Assembly: GCA_934621295.1 (NCBI GenBank)
Contig: CAKTVB010000002.1
Span: 248,001 to 312,000 of the forward strand
DNA from: an uncultured Collinsella sp.
GTDB lineage: Bacteria; Actinomycetota; Coriobacteriia; Coriobacteriales; Coriobacteriaceae
Direction: 5' to 3'
Length of the DNA: 64,000 nucleotides
Shown: positions 19,465 to 28,308 of the stretch, piece by piece
How positions within the stretch are numbered: the first letter of the stretch is position 1
How the letters are laid out: every line of letters starts with the position of its first letter
Translations under genes and position numbers: made by a program
The notes under the pieces: model-generated
What the model was told of the DNA's origin: nothing
The model's input: only the letters and a program-made list of their open reading frames with translations
The model's database searches: none

Positions 19465-19907
19465 ACGAGCTCCACGTCGAGCTGGGGAGCATCTCCCCAA
19501 AGCTTTTCCAGACGATAGAAGTCGCGGACCTCAGGCGTGAAAACATGAACGACGACTGAACCGTAGTCCATAAGAATCCAGGTCTTCTCGTCGCGGCCTT
19601 CAATGGAGAAGGGATGCTCGCCATATGCTTCGGCAACCTTCTCTTCAATCTCGTCAATCACCGAATCGCACTGACGGGCGTTAGAGCCCGTGGCGATAAC
19701 GAAGTAATCGCAGACATCAGAAAGCTCAGTAAGGTCGAGAACGCAAACATCTTCTGCTTTCTTATCGAAAGCAGCTTGTGCCGCGCAGCGTGCAACAGAG
19801 GCCGCGTCGACGCCCGAAGACGACAGGGAGGCAGCAGAGCGCTCGGAGTCAACGGCAAACTGGTCAGCGTCGGCAATGGGTGCAGACATATCGATCGAAT
19901 CGGTCAT
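19461..19907 (-). CDS. rsfS: Ribosomal silencing factor RsfS
   Basis: RsfS binds L14 and blocks subunit joining when nutrients are short. It has 148 residues: an N-terminal stretch of about 40 residues rich in Ser, Ala and Asp, then the RsfS core with AAQAAFDKKAEDVCVLDL, the CDYFVIATGSNARQ motif and GRDEKTWILMDYGSVVVHVF. ATG at 19907 has AAAGGA seven bases upstream and overlaps the yqeK stop. The nadD-yqeK-rsfS order is conserved widely, and the protein closes the obg operon. Confidence 0.94.
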   Translation of the reverse strand: MTDSIDMSAPIADADQFAVDSERSAASLSSSGVDAASVARCAAQAAFDKKAEDVCVLDLTELSDVCDYFVIATGSNARQCDSVIDEIEEKVAEAYGEHPFSIEGRDEKTWILMDYGSVVVHVFTPEVRDFYRLEKLWGDAPQLDVELV

Positions 19908-20530
19908 GCGAGTCCTTTCGTAGCGTAGGCATTGTAAATGGTGATAGCCGTAGGATAGAGGTAGCGGCCGGTAGAGATGACAAACGAGAGACCTTGAGAA
20001 AAGCACTTGAAAAAGAGGCTTTCAAGGGAGATGTTACCCACGAGTGCGCGGAGCTCGTCGGCATAGTCGCCTTGTCGCATGGGCTCGATGGCGTCGGCGA
20101 TGAACACAACCATATCGAGCGGCGTCATATCAACGGCGGCAACGGTATGGCGCGCAACCGCTTGCCATACGGCTTCCGGAAGCTCCGAGAAAAGATGAGG
20201 CAACTCAACGGCCGCGACAAGACCATGAAGCAACGGGGTGCTATAGGTAGGCGAACCTGCAAGTCGGATGCGGTACTGAGCCGCACGCGCCAATAGCTCA
20301 CTGTCGTCTAGAACCTTGTCCCAGTCATGGACAAGGCCGGCTGCCTCGGCCAAAAAGGAATCCACCCCATACACCTCAGCAAGGTGCGCAGCGGTTCGCG
20401 CAACACCAAGCGAGTGCTTATAGCGACGAGGTTTGACCTCTTCCATGCGAACGCTCAAAAGCTCGCGCATGCGCGTTAAATAACGAAGTTTTTCGGCTTC
20501 GGTCGCGTTTTGGATATCAGCTATAATCAC
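19904..20530 (-). CDS. yqeK: HD-domain hydrolase, YqeK family
   Basis: YqeK proteins hydrolyse diadenosine tetraphosphate symmetrically. Its 208 residues show the HD pattern: His in YKHSLGVARTAAHLA, the HD pair in AGLVHDWDK, a further His in LLHGLVA and VARHTVAA, and a late Asp in FIADAIEP. The start is a GTG directly abutting the nadD stop (TGA-GTG). Coupling between nadD and rsfS fits a nucleotide and ribosome-regulation unit. Confidence 0.9.
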   Translation of the reverse strand: MIIADIQNATEAEKLRYLTRMRELLSVRMEEVKPRRYKHSLGVARTAAHLAEVYGVDSFLAEAAGLVHDWDKVLDDSELLARAAQYRIRLAGSPTYSTPLLHGLVAAVELPHLFSELPEAVWQAVARHTVAAVDMTPLDMVVFIADAIEPMRQGDYADELRALVGNISLESLFFKCFSQGLSFVISTGRYLYPTAITIYNAYATKGLA

Positions 20531-21226
20531 TCACCCCTCTCTGACGGTTCTCAGCGCGTCTACGCGCTCACGTGAACCTGTATTGTAGAGCCGATTCTTG
20601 CGAATGTAGCCGATTACAGACTCAGAAGTCAGATAGCGCACGCTTTTGCCATGACGGATGCGGTCACGGATGTTGGTGGAGGAGATTGCAAGAGCGGGAA
20701 TCTCAATATAGCGAACATTGAATTCAATTCCGCTTGCCTCGATGCGCTCGCAAACATGGTTGATATCATAACCGGGACGCGTAGCGGCGATAAATGTAGC
20801 AAGCTTTGCCATGCGCTCAGCATCATGCCAGGTCATGATGTCGAGCACCGCGTCAGCACCCGTAATGAAGTAAAGCTTGACGTTCGAAGGGTAATGCGCG
20901 CGCAAGGCCTCGAGGGTATCGATGGTATACGTGATACCCTCGCGGTCGATCTCAAATCGACTTGCATCGAAGGCAGGGTTCGCCGCCGTGGCGAGCAACG
21001 TCATGGCATATCGGTCTTCAGCATCGGTAACCGAGGAATTCTGCTTAAACGCCGGGGAGCCCGCAGGCATGAACAGGACGAGATCGAGCGAGAGCGCCTC
21101 TCTCGCCTGCTCAGCAGTTACCAAGTGGCCATAATGAATGGGGTCGAAGGTTCCACCCATAATCCCCAGGCGGTATTCTCGCCTGGGGTCGGCACCAAGC
21201 TCAGGAAGATGAGGGATGCTACTCAT
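20531..21226 (-). CDS. nadD: Nicotinate-nucleotide adenylyltransferase
   Basis: This enzyme makes deamido-NAD from nicotinate mononucleotide and ATP. It has 231 residues. The nucleotidyltransferase signature GIMGGTFDPIHYGHLVTAEQ, the mid-chain YFITGADAVLDI and the C-terminal ISSTNIRDRIRHG are all present. The start at 21226 overlaps the obg stop by eight bases; the frame continues upstream through obg but those codons are not NadD-like. It lies between obg and yqeK. Confidence 0.95.
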   Translation of the reverse strand: MSSIPHLPELGADPRREYRLGIMGGTFDPIHYGHLVTAEQAREALSLDLVLFMPAGSPAFKQNSSVTDAEDRYAMTLLATAANPAFDASRFEIDREGITYTIDTLEALRAHYPSNVKLYFITGADAVLDIMTWHDAERMAKLATFIAATRPGYDINHVCERIEASGIEFNVRYIEIPALAISSTNIRDRIRHGKSVRYLTSESVIGYIRKNRLYNTGSRERVDALRTVREG

Positions 21227-22619
21227 CGATTTCTCCGTCAACGAGGGAGGATTCGGCCGTAAAATCGGCGTCCTCAAACTCCTCATCCTCGAAATCGTCG
21301 AGCGCGCCTTCATAGGCAAACGAATAGCCCGTAATGCGAACTTCATCGCCCGCGCGACATCCCGCTTTCTCCAAAGCATCGTCGACGCCAATGCGGGAAA
21401 GTCGATGCTGCAGATAGATGATGGCGTCCTCATTTTCCCAATCGGTCTGAACGCACATGCGCTCGATACCACGGCCAAGAACACGCCAGATACCGTTGCC
21501 CTCGGGCACAACCCTAAAGCGTCTATCGCGCTCATGACGGGCACGCTCCCACTGCTCGGTATCGATCTCATCGGCAGGGGTATCCTCGGCAAGCTCTTGT
21601 CGAAGCTTGGAAACTTGCTCGCCAACAGCAAGCATTAAGGAATTGAGACCTGCGCCGGTAAGAGCGGAGACCGCGAAGAACATATGGCCGTCTGCCGTTG
21701 CCGCCTGACGAAGAGCCGCAACGCGCTCGGTCATACCGCTTACATCACATTTGTTGGCAACAACGATCTGCGGACGCTCGGCGAGCTCGGAGGCATATGC
21801 GGCGAGTTCATCGTTGATAACGCGATAGTCCTCGAGCGGATCTCGATCCTCAAAGCTGCCAGTCACATCGATAACGTGCATGATCAGTGCAGTGCGCTCG
21901 ATATGGCGAAGGAATTGATGGCCTAGGCCGCGACCGTCGCTTGCACCCTCGATAAGACCCGGGACATCGGCGACAACATAGGAATAATCTCCTGCGCGCA
22001 CCATGCCCAAATTGGGAACGAGCGTCGTAAACGGGTAGTCGGCAATCTTGGGACGAGCGGCGGACATGCGCGCAATCAAGGAAGATTTGCCAACGCTCGG
22101 CATGCCAACAAGGGCCGCGTCAGCCATGAGCTTCATCTCGAGCTCAATCCAATGCTCCTCGGCGGGCTCGCCCTTCTCGGCGAAGGCAGGAGCGCGGCGC
22201 GTCGAGGTCACGAAATGGGTATTTCCGCGACCACCACAGCCGCCGGGTGCAACCGTGACATATTCCCCGTCATGCGTGAGATCGGCAATCTCATAGAGGG
22301 GCTCTTGGGTTTCGGGGTCGAGCTCGCGCACGATCGTACCCATCGGCACCTTCAGAATCAGATCTTCACCGCATTTTCCGTCGCGACGCGATCCTTGGCC
22401 GTGTGTGCCACGTTCCGCACGAAAATGGTGCTTGAAGCGATAGTCGACCAGGGAAGACAACTGAGACGTAGCCTGGATTACCACGTTGCCGCCACGACCG
22501 CCGTCGCCACCGTCAGGACCACCCTTGGGCACGTAGGCTTCGCGCCTAAAGGACATGCAACCAGCGCCGCCATCTCCGCCTTTGACGTTGATTCGGCAGA
22601 TATCGGTAAACTGAGACAT
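21219..22619 (-). CDS. obgE: GTPase Obg/CgtA
   Basis: This large GTPase acts in 50S maturation and stress control. Its 466 residues have the three-part actinobacterial layout: the glycine-rich OBG fold (1-160, with GGDGGAGCMSFRREAYVPKG), the G domain (about 160-340, G1 GMPSVGKSSL, G3 DVPGLIEGA, G4 NKCD), and a C-terminal OCT domain (VVPEGNGIWRVLG) followed by an acidic tail (LDDFEDEEFEDADF). It lies downstream of rplU-rpmA in the conserved order, but a terminator stands between rpmA and obg. Confidence 0.97.
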   Translation of the reverse strand: MSQFTDICRINVKGGDGGAGCMSFRREAYVPKGGPDGGDGGRGGNVVIQATSQLSSLVDYRFKHHFRAERGTHGQGSRRDGKCGEDLILKVPMGTIVRELDPETQEPLYEIADLTHDGEYVTVAPGGCGGRGNTHFVTSTRRAPAFAEKGEPAEEHWIELEMKLMADAALVGMPSVGKSSLIARMSAARPKIADYPFTTLVPNLGMVRAGDYSYVVADVPGLIEGASDGRGLGHQFLRHIERTALIMHVIDVTGSFEDRDPLEDYRVINDELAAYASELAERPQIVVANKCDVSGMTERVAALRQAATADGHMFFAVSALTGAGLNSLMLAVGEQVSKLRQELAEDTPADEIDTEQWERARHERDRRFRVVPEGNGIWRVLGRGIERMCVQTDWENEDAIIYLQHRLSRIGVDDALEKAGCRAGDEVRITGYSFAYEGALDDFEDEEFEDADFTAESSLVDGEIDE

Positions 22620-22635
22620 CGGATGCCTTTCTCAT

Positions 22636-22671
22636 AAAAGAAAGACCCTTGTCCTGCTCGGGCAAGGGTCT
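22636..22671 (-). terminator. Terminator between rpmA and obg
   Basis: On the minus strand AGACCCTTG, an eleven-base loop and CAAGGGTCT (nine pairs) are followed by TTCTTTTAT. It lies 30 bases past the rpmA stop and about 20 before obg, so obg depends on partial read-through or on a hidden promoter. Confidence 0.88.
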
Positions 22672-22700
22672 CCCATAGATGCTTGAGATGAAGGGTGCGA

Positions 22701-22958
22701 TTAAGCCTCGACGAGCGGAAGAACGCTGACGCGATGCTTAACGCCATGCGAGTACTCAACGGTACCGTCGACGAGAGCAAACAGGGTGTCATCCTTGCCA
22801 CGACCGACATTAGCGCCGGGGTGGATGTGCGTACCGCGCTGACGGACGAGGATAGTACCGGTGGTCACGGTCTGACCGGCAAAGCGCTTGCAGCCCAGAC
22901 GCTGACCACGGGAGTCGCGGCCGTTACGAGACGAGCCAAGACCTTTTTTGTGTGCCAT
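22701..22958 (-). CDS. rpmA: 50S ribosomal protein L27
   Basis: L27 reaches the peptidyl transferase centre with its N-terminus. It has 85 residues, starting MAHKKGLGSSRNGRDSRGQR with QRGTHIHPGANVGRGKDDTL later. The N-terminus begins directly with the functional AHKKG sequence, so no Firmicutes-style cleaved leader is present. It follows rplU by 36 bases. Confidence 0.98.
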   Translation of the reverse strand: MAHKKGLGSSRNGRDSRGQRLGCKRFAGQTVTTGTILVRQRGTHIHPGANVGRGKDDTLFALVDGTVEYSHGVKHRVSVLPLVEA

Positions 22959-22994
22959 GTCTATTACCTACTTTCTTACAGTTCTCGTGCGAGA

Positions 22995-23366
22995 CTACTC
23001 GGCCGCGGGAGCCTCAGCAGCTGCCTCAGTGGTGGCAGCGGCCTTGCGGGCACGCGTCGTGGCCTGGACCTTGGTGATCTTCAGACGGGTAAGCTGCTGA
23101 CGATGACCCTTGAGGCGACGATAGCGCTTACGCTTGTGGAACTTGAAGACGAGCTGCTTCTCGCCCTTGAACTGCTCGACGATCTCAGCAGTGACCTTAG
23201 CCTTCGCAAGCTTGGCAGGATCGGTAACGATCTTCTTGCCGTCATTCAGGAAAACGACCGGCAGGGTGACCTTGGTGCCAACCTCGCCGTCGATCTTCTC
23301 GACGTTCAGAACATCATCGGTGGCGACCTTATACTGCTTGCCGCCAGTTGTAACGATTGCGTACAT
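22995..23366 (-). CDS. rplU: 50S ribosomal protein L21
   Basis: L21 binds 23S rRNA and L20. It has 123 residues; MYAIVTTGGKQYKV at the start and KRYRRLKGHRQQLTRLKI near the end are diagnostic. About 20 residues of Ala/Thr/Glu tail (ARKAAATTEAAAEAPAAE) extend past the fold. ATG at 23366 is chosen over one 15 bases upstream because it gives the universal N-terminus and has AAGGG at good distance. A strong promoter lies 40 bases upstream. Confidence 0.98.
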   Translation of the reverse strand: MYAIVTTGGKQYKVATDDVLNVEKIDGEVGTKVTLPVVFLNDGKKIVTDPAKLAKAKVTAEIVEQFKGEKQLVFKFHKRKRYRRLKGHRQQLTRLKITKVQATTRARKAAATTEAAAEAPAAE

Positions 23367-23406
23367 TATTTTGCCCTTCATGCATCAGTTAGTGCAACAG
23401 CCGAAT

Positions 23407-23435
23407 ATAGTAACAGGTGCGTATGCACCCGTCAA
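23407..23435 (-). promoter_or_regulatory. Promoter for rplU-rpmA
   Basis: On the minus strand TTGACG and TACTAT are spaced by exactly 17 bases. The spacer itself holds a perfect inverted repeat, GGTGC-ATAC-GCACC, filling nearly its whole length. Confidence 0.78.
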
Positions 23436-23464
23436 CGAATTGAGAGAAAGAATTCCCTGCTAAT

Positions 23465-24283
23465 TCACAAGGACGGCACATGCGTTGCCGCGACGGGTCT
23501 GGACGGCACATCGAACACCTCGAGTACGGGTCTCAGTGTAGCGTTTTCGTCCTCAATATGCTGAGAAATCCGACAAACATCATATCGTTCGATAGAAATG
23601 AGGTCTTGTATACCCGTCGAGACAATCGGCTCGGATGCAAATGATCCCCCAACTAGACGTCGATCGAGCGCAGCAAGAAGAATCTCGGGTCGAAGCGCTC
23701 CCTCGTTGGAAACGCGTGTGTCCAACGTAAGAACCATCGTCTCATCATCCTCACGGGAGACGTCAAAAGAAGCGATGGTGCCCGCAAGATCGAGCTTTTT
23801 GAACTTACGCCCGCGTTGATACTCGATTGGACCTTCCGCAAGCAGCTCGTCGATATGCACGGAAATCGATTCGCCGCACGATTCGTAACCAGAAGCCATG
23901 TGAAGGACAACGCGATATGCACAACGGGTAATCTGCGCCGTGAGTGCCGGCGTTTTGACATCGATGTATGCAGCAAGGTCGGGAGCTAAATCGACCGGAG
24001 AGGCCGCAAGAAGACGCCTGAACGCCTCTGGAGCCGGAACCAAGTCGGTCAAGAACAGGTCATACCACTCGCAGGTCGAGCTCGTGCCCACGGGAAGTGC
24101 CGAGGAAAACCCGACGCGCATATGAGGCGAGAAGCCTTGGGTAACCGCATAGGGCAACCCCGCCCTGCGCACAATACGCTCGATAGTGTGAATGACTTCC
24201 AGGTGGCCAAGATAGGCAAGACGCCCTGTCTTGCGATAACGCACACGCAAGCGAAATAGAGATTGTGCATTAGGGTCGCTCAT
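23465..24283 (-). CDS. Radical SAM-linked DUF2344 (TIGR03936) protein
   Basis: The 272 residues belong to the family encoded next to, or fused to, a B12-binding radical SAM protein. The start RLRVRYRKTGRLAYLGHLE, then VGFSSALPVGTSSTCEWYDL and the mid part are typical. It has no Fe-S cysteine motif of its own. The precise function is unknown; a role in RNA or ribosome modification is suspected for the family only from neighbourhood. It overlaps the upstream radical SAM gene by four bases (ATGA), so the pair is likely made in equal amounts. rplU lies downstream on the same strand. Confidence 0.85.
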   Translation of the reverse strand: MSDPNAQSLFRLRVRYRKTGRLAYLGHLEVIHTIERIVRRAGLPYAVTQGFSPHMRVGFSSALPVGTSSTCEWYDLFLTDLVPAPEAFRRLLAASPVDLAPDLAAYIDVKTPALTAQITRCAYRVVLHMASGYESCGESISVHIDELLAEGPIEYQRGRKFKKLDLAGTIASFDVSREDDETMVLTLDTRVSNEGALRPEILLAALDRRLVGGSFASEPIVSTGIQDLISIERYDVCRISQHIEDENATLRPVLEVFDVPSRPVAATHVPSL

Positions 24284-26157
24284 CCGCGCTCACCCACCAA
24301 AACATTCGAGGCATGAATCGTAGGGCAAATGCCGCAGCCGGTGCACGAGGTACGCGTGCAGTCGGGAGTAGTCTCGCCCTCAAGGGATTTTCGGTATTCG
24401 CGCTCAAGGAAGCCGCGTTTGATGCCGGGACTCACGTGCTCCCAAGGAAGACGCATATCAAGATCAAAGGGGGTCGAAGCTACAGCACGAAGATCGATGC
24501 CGAGCTCGGCAGCTGCATCTTCCCAGCGAGAAAGATCGAACTGCTCGGTCCAAGCGTCAAATCGCGCACCGCGCTTCCAGGCTCCAACGATAAGGGGCGT
24601 GATGTCCCTGCCCCCACGAGAAAGAACGGCCTCGAGCAGCGAGGTGTCTGCATCATGATAGTGCACGCGAACGGCGCGGTTTCTCACGCTGGCAAGCAGC
24701 AGCTGCTGGCGGCGCTTGACCTCCTCATCAGGCGTCTGCGCACACCACTGGAACGGAGTTTGCGCTTTGGGAATAAAGACGGAGCATGAAATGGAAACGG
24801 AAACATTTCCACGCTGCGCCTTAGGAACGACCTCACGAGCGAGCTCATAGGTCTTGTCGGCGAGGTTTGCGATAGCGACGATATCTTCATCACGTTCACC
24901 AGGCAGGCCCATCATGAAGTAGAGCTTGACGCGACGCCAGCCGGCCTCAAACGCTGCACGAGTCGCGCGCTCAAGATCGTCCTCGGTCACGTTTTTATTG
25001 ATAACATCGCGCAAACGCTGGCTGCCGGCCTCGGGGGCAAAGGTGAGACCGCCCTTCTTCTCCCCCGCCACCTGCAGCGCCATGTCGACACCAAAGGAAT
25101 CGAGACGCTGAGAAGGAATAGACACGCGAATGCCGGTATCGGCAAGACGACGATTGAGACGCGCCAGGATCTGCGAGCAGCAGGAATGGTCGGTCGTGGA
25201 AAGCGAGGTGAGGGAAACCTCATCGTAACCCGTGTCCTTAAGGCCTCCCATGACAGCAGAGACAACCTGGTCGGGAGTGCGCTCGCGCACGGGACGATAC
25301 GTGATGCCCGCCTGGCAGAAACGACATCCACGGGCACAGCCGCGCAGCACTTCAACAGAAAGACGATCATGGACGAGCTGCGCATATGGCATTACGGTTT
25401 GTGGAACCGGATTAGTCGAGCCAAAGTCGGCAATGACGCGCTTGTATACAACGGGAGGAACATCCTCCCCCTGCTTAGGCACCACATATCCATGCTCCGT
25501 ACAGGAACCTTCATGACACTGATCATAGAGTGCCGGCACGTAGGTGCCAGGCACGAGGGCAAGAGCACGAAGGATTTCGATACGAGAGGCTCCAGCATCT
25601 CGTAGACGCTGATGCGTGCGGCAGACCTCAACTAAGGATTCCTCGCCCTCGCCGATCAAGATGGCATCGAAAAATGCCGCAACCGGCTCGGGGTTGTAAA
25701 CAGAAGGACCGCCCGCAATGACAAGCGGATCGTCTTCGTCGCGATCTTGTGCGAAAAGCGGAATACCCGCAAGATCGAGCGCTTCAGGATAGTTTGTACA
25801 CGCCATTTCATGCGGAATATGGAAACCCACAACATCGAACGAAGCGAGCGGTGCCGCCCCCTCAAGGGAGAGAAAGGGCACATTGGCCTCGCGCATGGCA
25901 TCAGCCATGTCAATCCAGGGCAGATAGGCACGCTCGCAGGAAATACCCTCCTGGTGGTTCAGGATGTTATAGAGGATGGTGAGACCTTGATTGGGCAAGC
26001 CGACCTCATAGACATCTGGGTAGATCAAACAAGCGCGATAATCAGCCTCTGCAGAGCTAAGCGTGCCCCACTCATGGTCGATATAGCGACTTGGCTTTTC
26101 AACGCGAGCAAGGAGCGGCTCCAAGTCGCTAAATCTATCTTCGTATGGAACTCTCAC
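24280..26157 (-). CDS. B12-binding-domain radical SAM protein (TIGR03960 family)
   Basis: This radical SAM enzyme has about 625 residues and unknown substrate. The N-terminal half is cobalamin-binding-like (PLVIAGGPSVYNPEPVAAFF, LIGEGEESL). The radical SAM barrel carries the 4Fe-4S CxxxCxxC as RGCARGCRFCQAG, then FAPEAGSQRLRDVINKN and LYFMMGLPGERDEDI. The C-terminus has a further Cys cluster, C-x4-C-x2-C-x2-C (CTRTSCTGCGIC), probably a second Fe-S site. GTG at 26157 is chosen because AGAGGA lies nine bases upstream; a TTG at 26166 is too close to it. It is followed by its DUF2344 partner. Confidence 0.88.
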   Translation of the reverse strand: MRVPYEDRFSDLEPLLARVEKPSRYIDHEWGTLSSAEADYRACLIYPDVYEVGLPNQGLTILYNILNHQEGISCERAYLPWIDMADAMREANVPFLSLEGAAPLASFDVVGFHIPHEMACTNYPEALDLAGIPLFAQDRDEDDPLVIAGGPSVYNPEPVAAFFDAILIGEGEESLVEVCRTHQRLRDAGASRIEILRALALVPGTYVPALYDQCHEGSCTEHGYVVPKQGEDVPPVVYKRVIADFGSTNPVPQTVMPYAQLVHDRLSVEVLRGCARGCRFCQAGITYRPVRERTPDQVVSAVMGGLKDTGYDEVSLTSLSTTDHSCCSQILARLNRRLADTGIRVSIPSQRLDSFGVDMALQVAGEKKGGLTFAPEAGSQRLRDVINKNVTEDDLERATRAAFEAGWRRVKLYFMMGLPGERDEDIVAIANLADKTYELAREVVPKAQRGNVSVSISCSVFIPKAQTPFQWCAQTPDEEVKRRQQLLLASVRNRAVRVHYHDADTSLLEAVLSRGGRDITPLIVGAWKRGARFDAWTEQFDLSRWEDAAAELGIDLRAVASTPFDLDMRLPWEHVSPGIKRGFLEREYRKSLEGETTPDCTRTSCTGCGICPTIHASNVLVGERG

Positions 26158-26170
26158 GATATACAATCCT

Positions 26171-27079
26171 CTAGGCCGTCATGTCGACCACGTCTGGCTG
26201 AGCATCCTTGGTCGAAAGATTACGTTTAACAAATGAAGCAAAAGAAGACACCGCGTCATTTGCACGCGAATAATCGATGTCGCTTTCGTACAGGGAGCAA
26301 AGAGCTCGACCCATAGCGTAGGTGCCGCCGGCAGCCATAAGGGCTTTGACGGCGAAGGCGTAATGTCCCGCGCCACGGCAAAGCTGACGTGTAATTGCAC
26401 GCATTCCCAATCCGGACGCAAGAATACCCGCTGCGTCGTAGGCACGATCGAAAGAGATTGGCTTACCAAAAATTGAGGCGAGCTGGATCATCATGCCGAT
26501 CTGAGCCGCGGCCATAACGGGATAATCAGCCCCCGGAACAAAGACAAGCGCACCCGTTGCCATATTGGCGAGCATGCTCGAGGTGAGAACACGGTTCGCG
26601 GCGGCAATGCGCATAAAGGGAAAGTTTGCGGCAAACGCCGTCTGCTTTTCCGTATGGTCGAGAATCCAGCGCGCAAGAGTTTCGAGAAGCGTGGTCTTAT
26701 CCGTCGCCGAAACAAGCCCGAGCATCTTCGTGTCCTGCTCGATGAACGGCACCTCGACGCTTGATTCGCAAAGCACGGCCACGGGGGCGCCAGCGATAAC
26801 AATGCGCTGCACAGCGTCCTGCAACGCATCCGATCCGCACGTCAGCACAAGCACGATGTCGGTATCGCGTTTGCATGCGACGTCGAAATCGGCAATACGT
26901 GAGACACGAACGATAGCGGAAGTTGTTTGCGGAACAAACGCGTCGCGCACCGTCTCGATAAGAAAAGGCGTAGCCGTATCGTCAACGATAACCGCAACGC
27001 GCACAGGATCGTCAGATTGTTTAACCGTTGTAGCACCGAGCTTTGCCATATCGGCGATTTTATTCAAGGGAATACGCAT
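26171..27079 (-). CDS. DUF697 family membrane protein, function unknown
   Basis: The 302-residue protein has an N-terminal alpha/beta part (about 1-145) that resembles a degraded GTPase- or receiver-like fold: VRVAVIVDD, DIVLVLTCG, APVAVLCES, but no P-loop. The C-terminal part (about 150-285) is a DUF697/YcjF-like hydrophobic domain with FPFMRIAAANRVLTSSMLAN, ATGALVFVPGADYPVM and FGKPISFDRAYDAAGILASG. Two to three membrane-associated helices are likely. It sits 12 bases after rodA, in the elongation operon, and 13 bases before the radical SAM pair. A link to cell-shape control is inference from position alone. Confidence 0.75.
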   Translation of the reverse strand: MRIPLNKIADMAKLGATTVKQSDDPVRVAVIVDDTATPFLIETVRDAFVPQTTSAIVRVSRIADFDVACKRDTDIVLVLTCGSDALQDAVQRIVIAGAPVAVLCESSVEVPFIEQDTKMLGLVSATDKTTLLETLARWILDHTEKQTAFAANFPFMRIAAANRVLTSSMLANMATGALVFVPGADYPVMAAAQIGMMIQLASIFGKPISFDRAYDAAGILASGLGMRAITRQLCRGAGHYAFAVKALMAAGGTYAMGRALCSLYESDIDYSRANDAVSSFASFVKRNLSTKDAQPDVVDMTA

Positions 27080-27091
27080 GGGCGCTCCTTT

Positions 27092-28291
27092 CTACCGGGC
27101 TTGCGAACGATGTCTCCATACGGATTGTACGATACCTACGTTGGCAAGCTGCATCAGCATCGAACTCGAGCCAAAGCTGATAAAAGGCAAGGGGATGCCG
27201 GTAATTGGCATAAGTCCGATACACATGCCAACATTTTCGAGAAGTTGAAACGTCCAAATGCCCACAATACCAACGGCAACAAGACGTAAGAATAGGGAGT
27301 CACTTTTATAGGCGACGCGAATCGTCGAAAAAATCAAGAGAGCAAACAGGGAGAGCAGCAGCATATCTCCCACAAATCCAAACTCCTCGGACGTAAGGGC
27401 AAAGATGAAGTCGGTGTGCGCCTCCGGAAGAAAACCCGAAGCAGACTGCGTTGCATTGCCGATACCCTTACCAAAAAAACCACCGGAACCAACAGCAATA
27501 AGCGATTGCATCAGGTTATAACCTGCACCCGTGGTATCAGCCGTGGGATCAAGAAAGACCAGCAAGCGATTCATCTGATATGTCTTGATCAAGACATCGC
27601 GTCCCACAATGCTATCAACCAACGAATCCGCAGCGAGCAACAGGGCGACGAGACCGATCAAGATTGCAATCGTCGAAAGCACCCACTCCCTACGCGGGCC
27701 ACTCATCATAATGATGATGGCACCGGAAAAAAAGACGACGAGACCGCTGCCAAGGTCGCCTGCGATAACCACGCAGCAAAACGGAATGGCAAGCATGCCA
27801 CAGAGTTTCACATAATTGCGAACGGAATCGATACGCCCGTTATACTGCGCTCCAAGCGCGGCTACGATAAAGACCGTGATGATTTTCGCGAACTCTACCG
27901 GCTGAAACGTCAAATGAGTGAAGGGGACCTGAATCCATCCCGTCATGCCCTTTGCACTGTAGGAAAGACCCGGAACATAGGGCAAGAAGATGACGATGAT
28001 ATCTATGACCATAAGGAGGGTCGTGATATTGGAAAGCCCGCGAAAATCGGTCTTCCAGCAGAAAAGCGCAAGGACGGTACCCAAGCCAATGCCCACCAGA
28101 TGTCGCGAAAAGGATGCAGCAGAAATGGTAAGAGAGGCGGTCCAGATAATAAGACAACCGAATGCGACAAGGCCCGCCGCACCAAGGAGAACGGGAAGAC
28201 TAACCTGACGACGCAGCGAACCGCGCGCCTGGCCTATTCGCTTATTGACATGCTTCAAGGCATCTTTTGTCGAAACTGTACGTTGAGCCAT
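27092..28291 (-). CDS. rodA: Rod-shape peptidoglycan polymerase RodA
   Basis: RodA is a SEDS-family glycosyltransferase that polymerises lipid II in the elongasome together with PBP2. Its 399 residues hold about ten membrane helices. Family motifs include KGMTGWIQVPFTHLTFQPVE, DLGSGLVVFFSGAIIIM, GSGGFFGKGIGNATQ, LPEAHTDFIFALTSEEFGF and GIPLPFISFGSSSML. It is downstream of its cognate transpeptidase gene and is the last recognised cell-wall gene of the mreB-mreC-mreD-mrdA-rodA array. Confidence 0.96.
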   Translation of the reverse strand: MAQRTVSTKDALKHVNKRIGQARGSLRRQVSLPVLLGAAGLVAFGCLIIWTASLTISAASFSRHLVGIGLGTVLALFCWKTDFRGLSNITTLLMVIDIIVIFLPYVPGLSYSAKGMTGWIQVPFTHLTFQPVEFAKIITVFIVAALGAQYNGRIDSVRNYVKLCGMLAIPFCCVVIAGDLGSGLVVFFSGAIIIMMSGPRREWVLSTIAILIGLVALLLAADSLVDSIVGRDVLIKTYQMNRLLVFLDPTADTTGAGYNLMQSLIAVGSGGFFGKGIGNATQSASGFLPEAHTDFIFALTSEEFGFVGDMLLLSLFALLIFSTIRVAYKSDSLFLRLVAVGIVGIWTFQLLENVGMCIGLMPITGIPLPFISFGSSSMLMQLANVGIVQSVWRHRSQAR

Positions 28292-28308
28292 GCGTCTCCC
28301 CTCCTTCC

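Noticed and set aside
20531..21631. 366-codon NadD frame
   Set aside because: The first 135 codons lie inside obg and are not NadD-like; the ATG at 21226 gives a normal-length enzyme.
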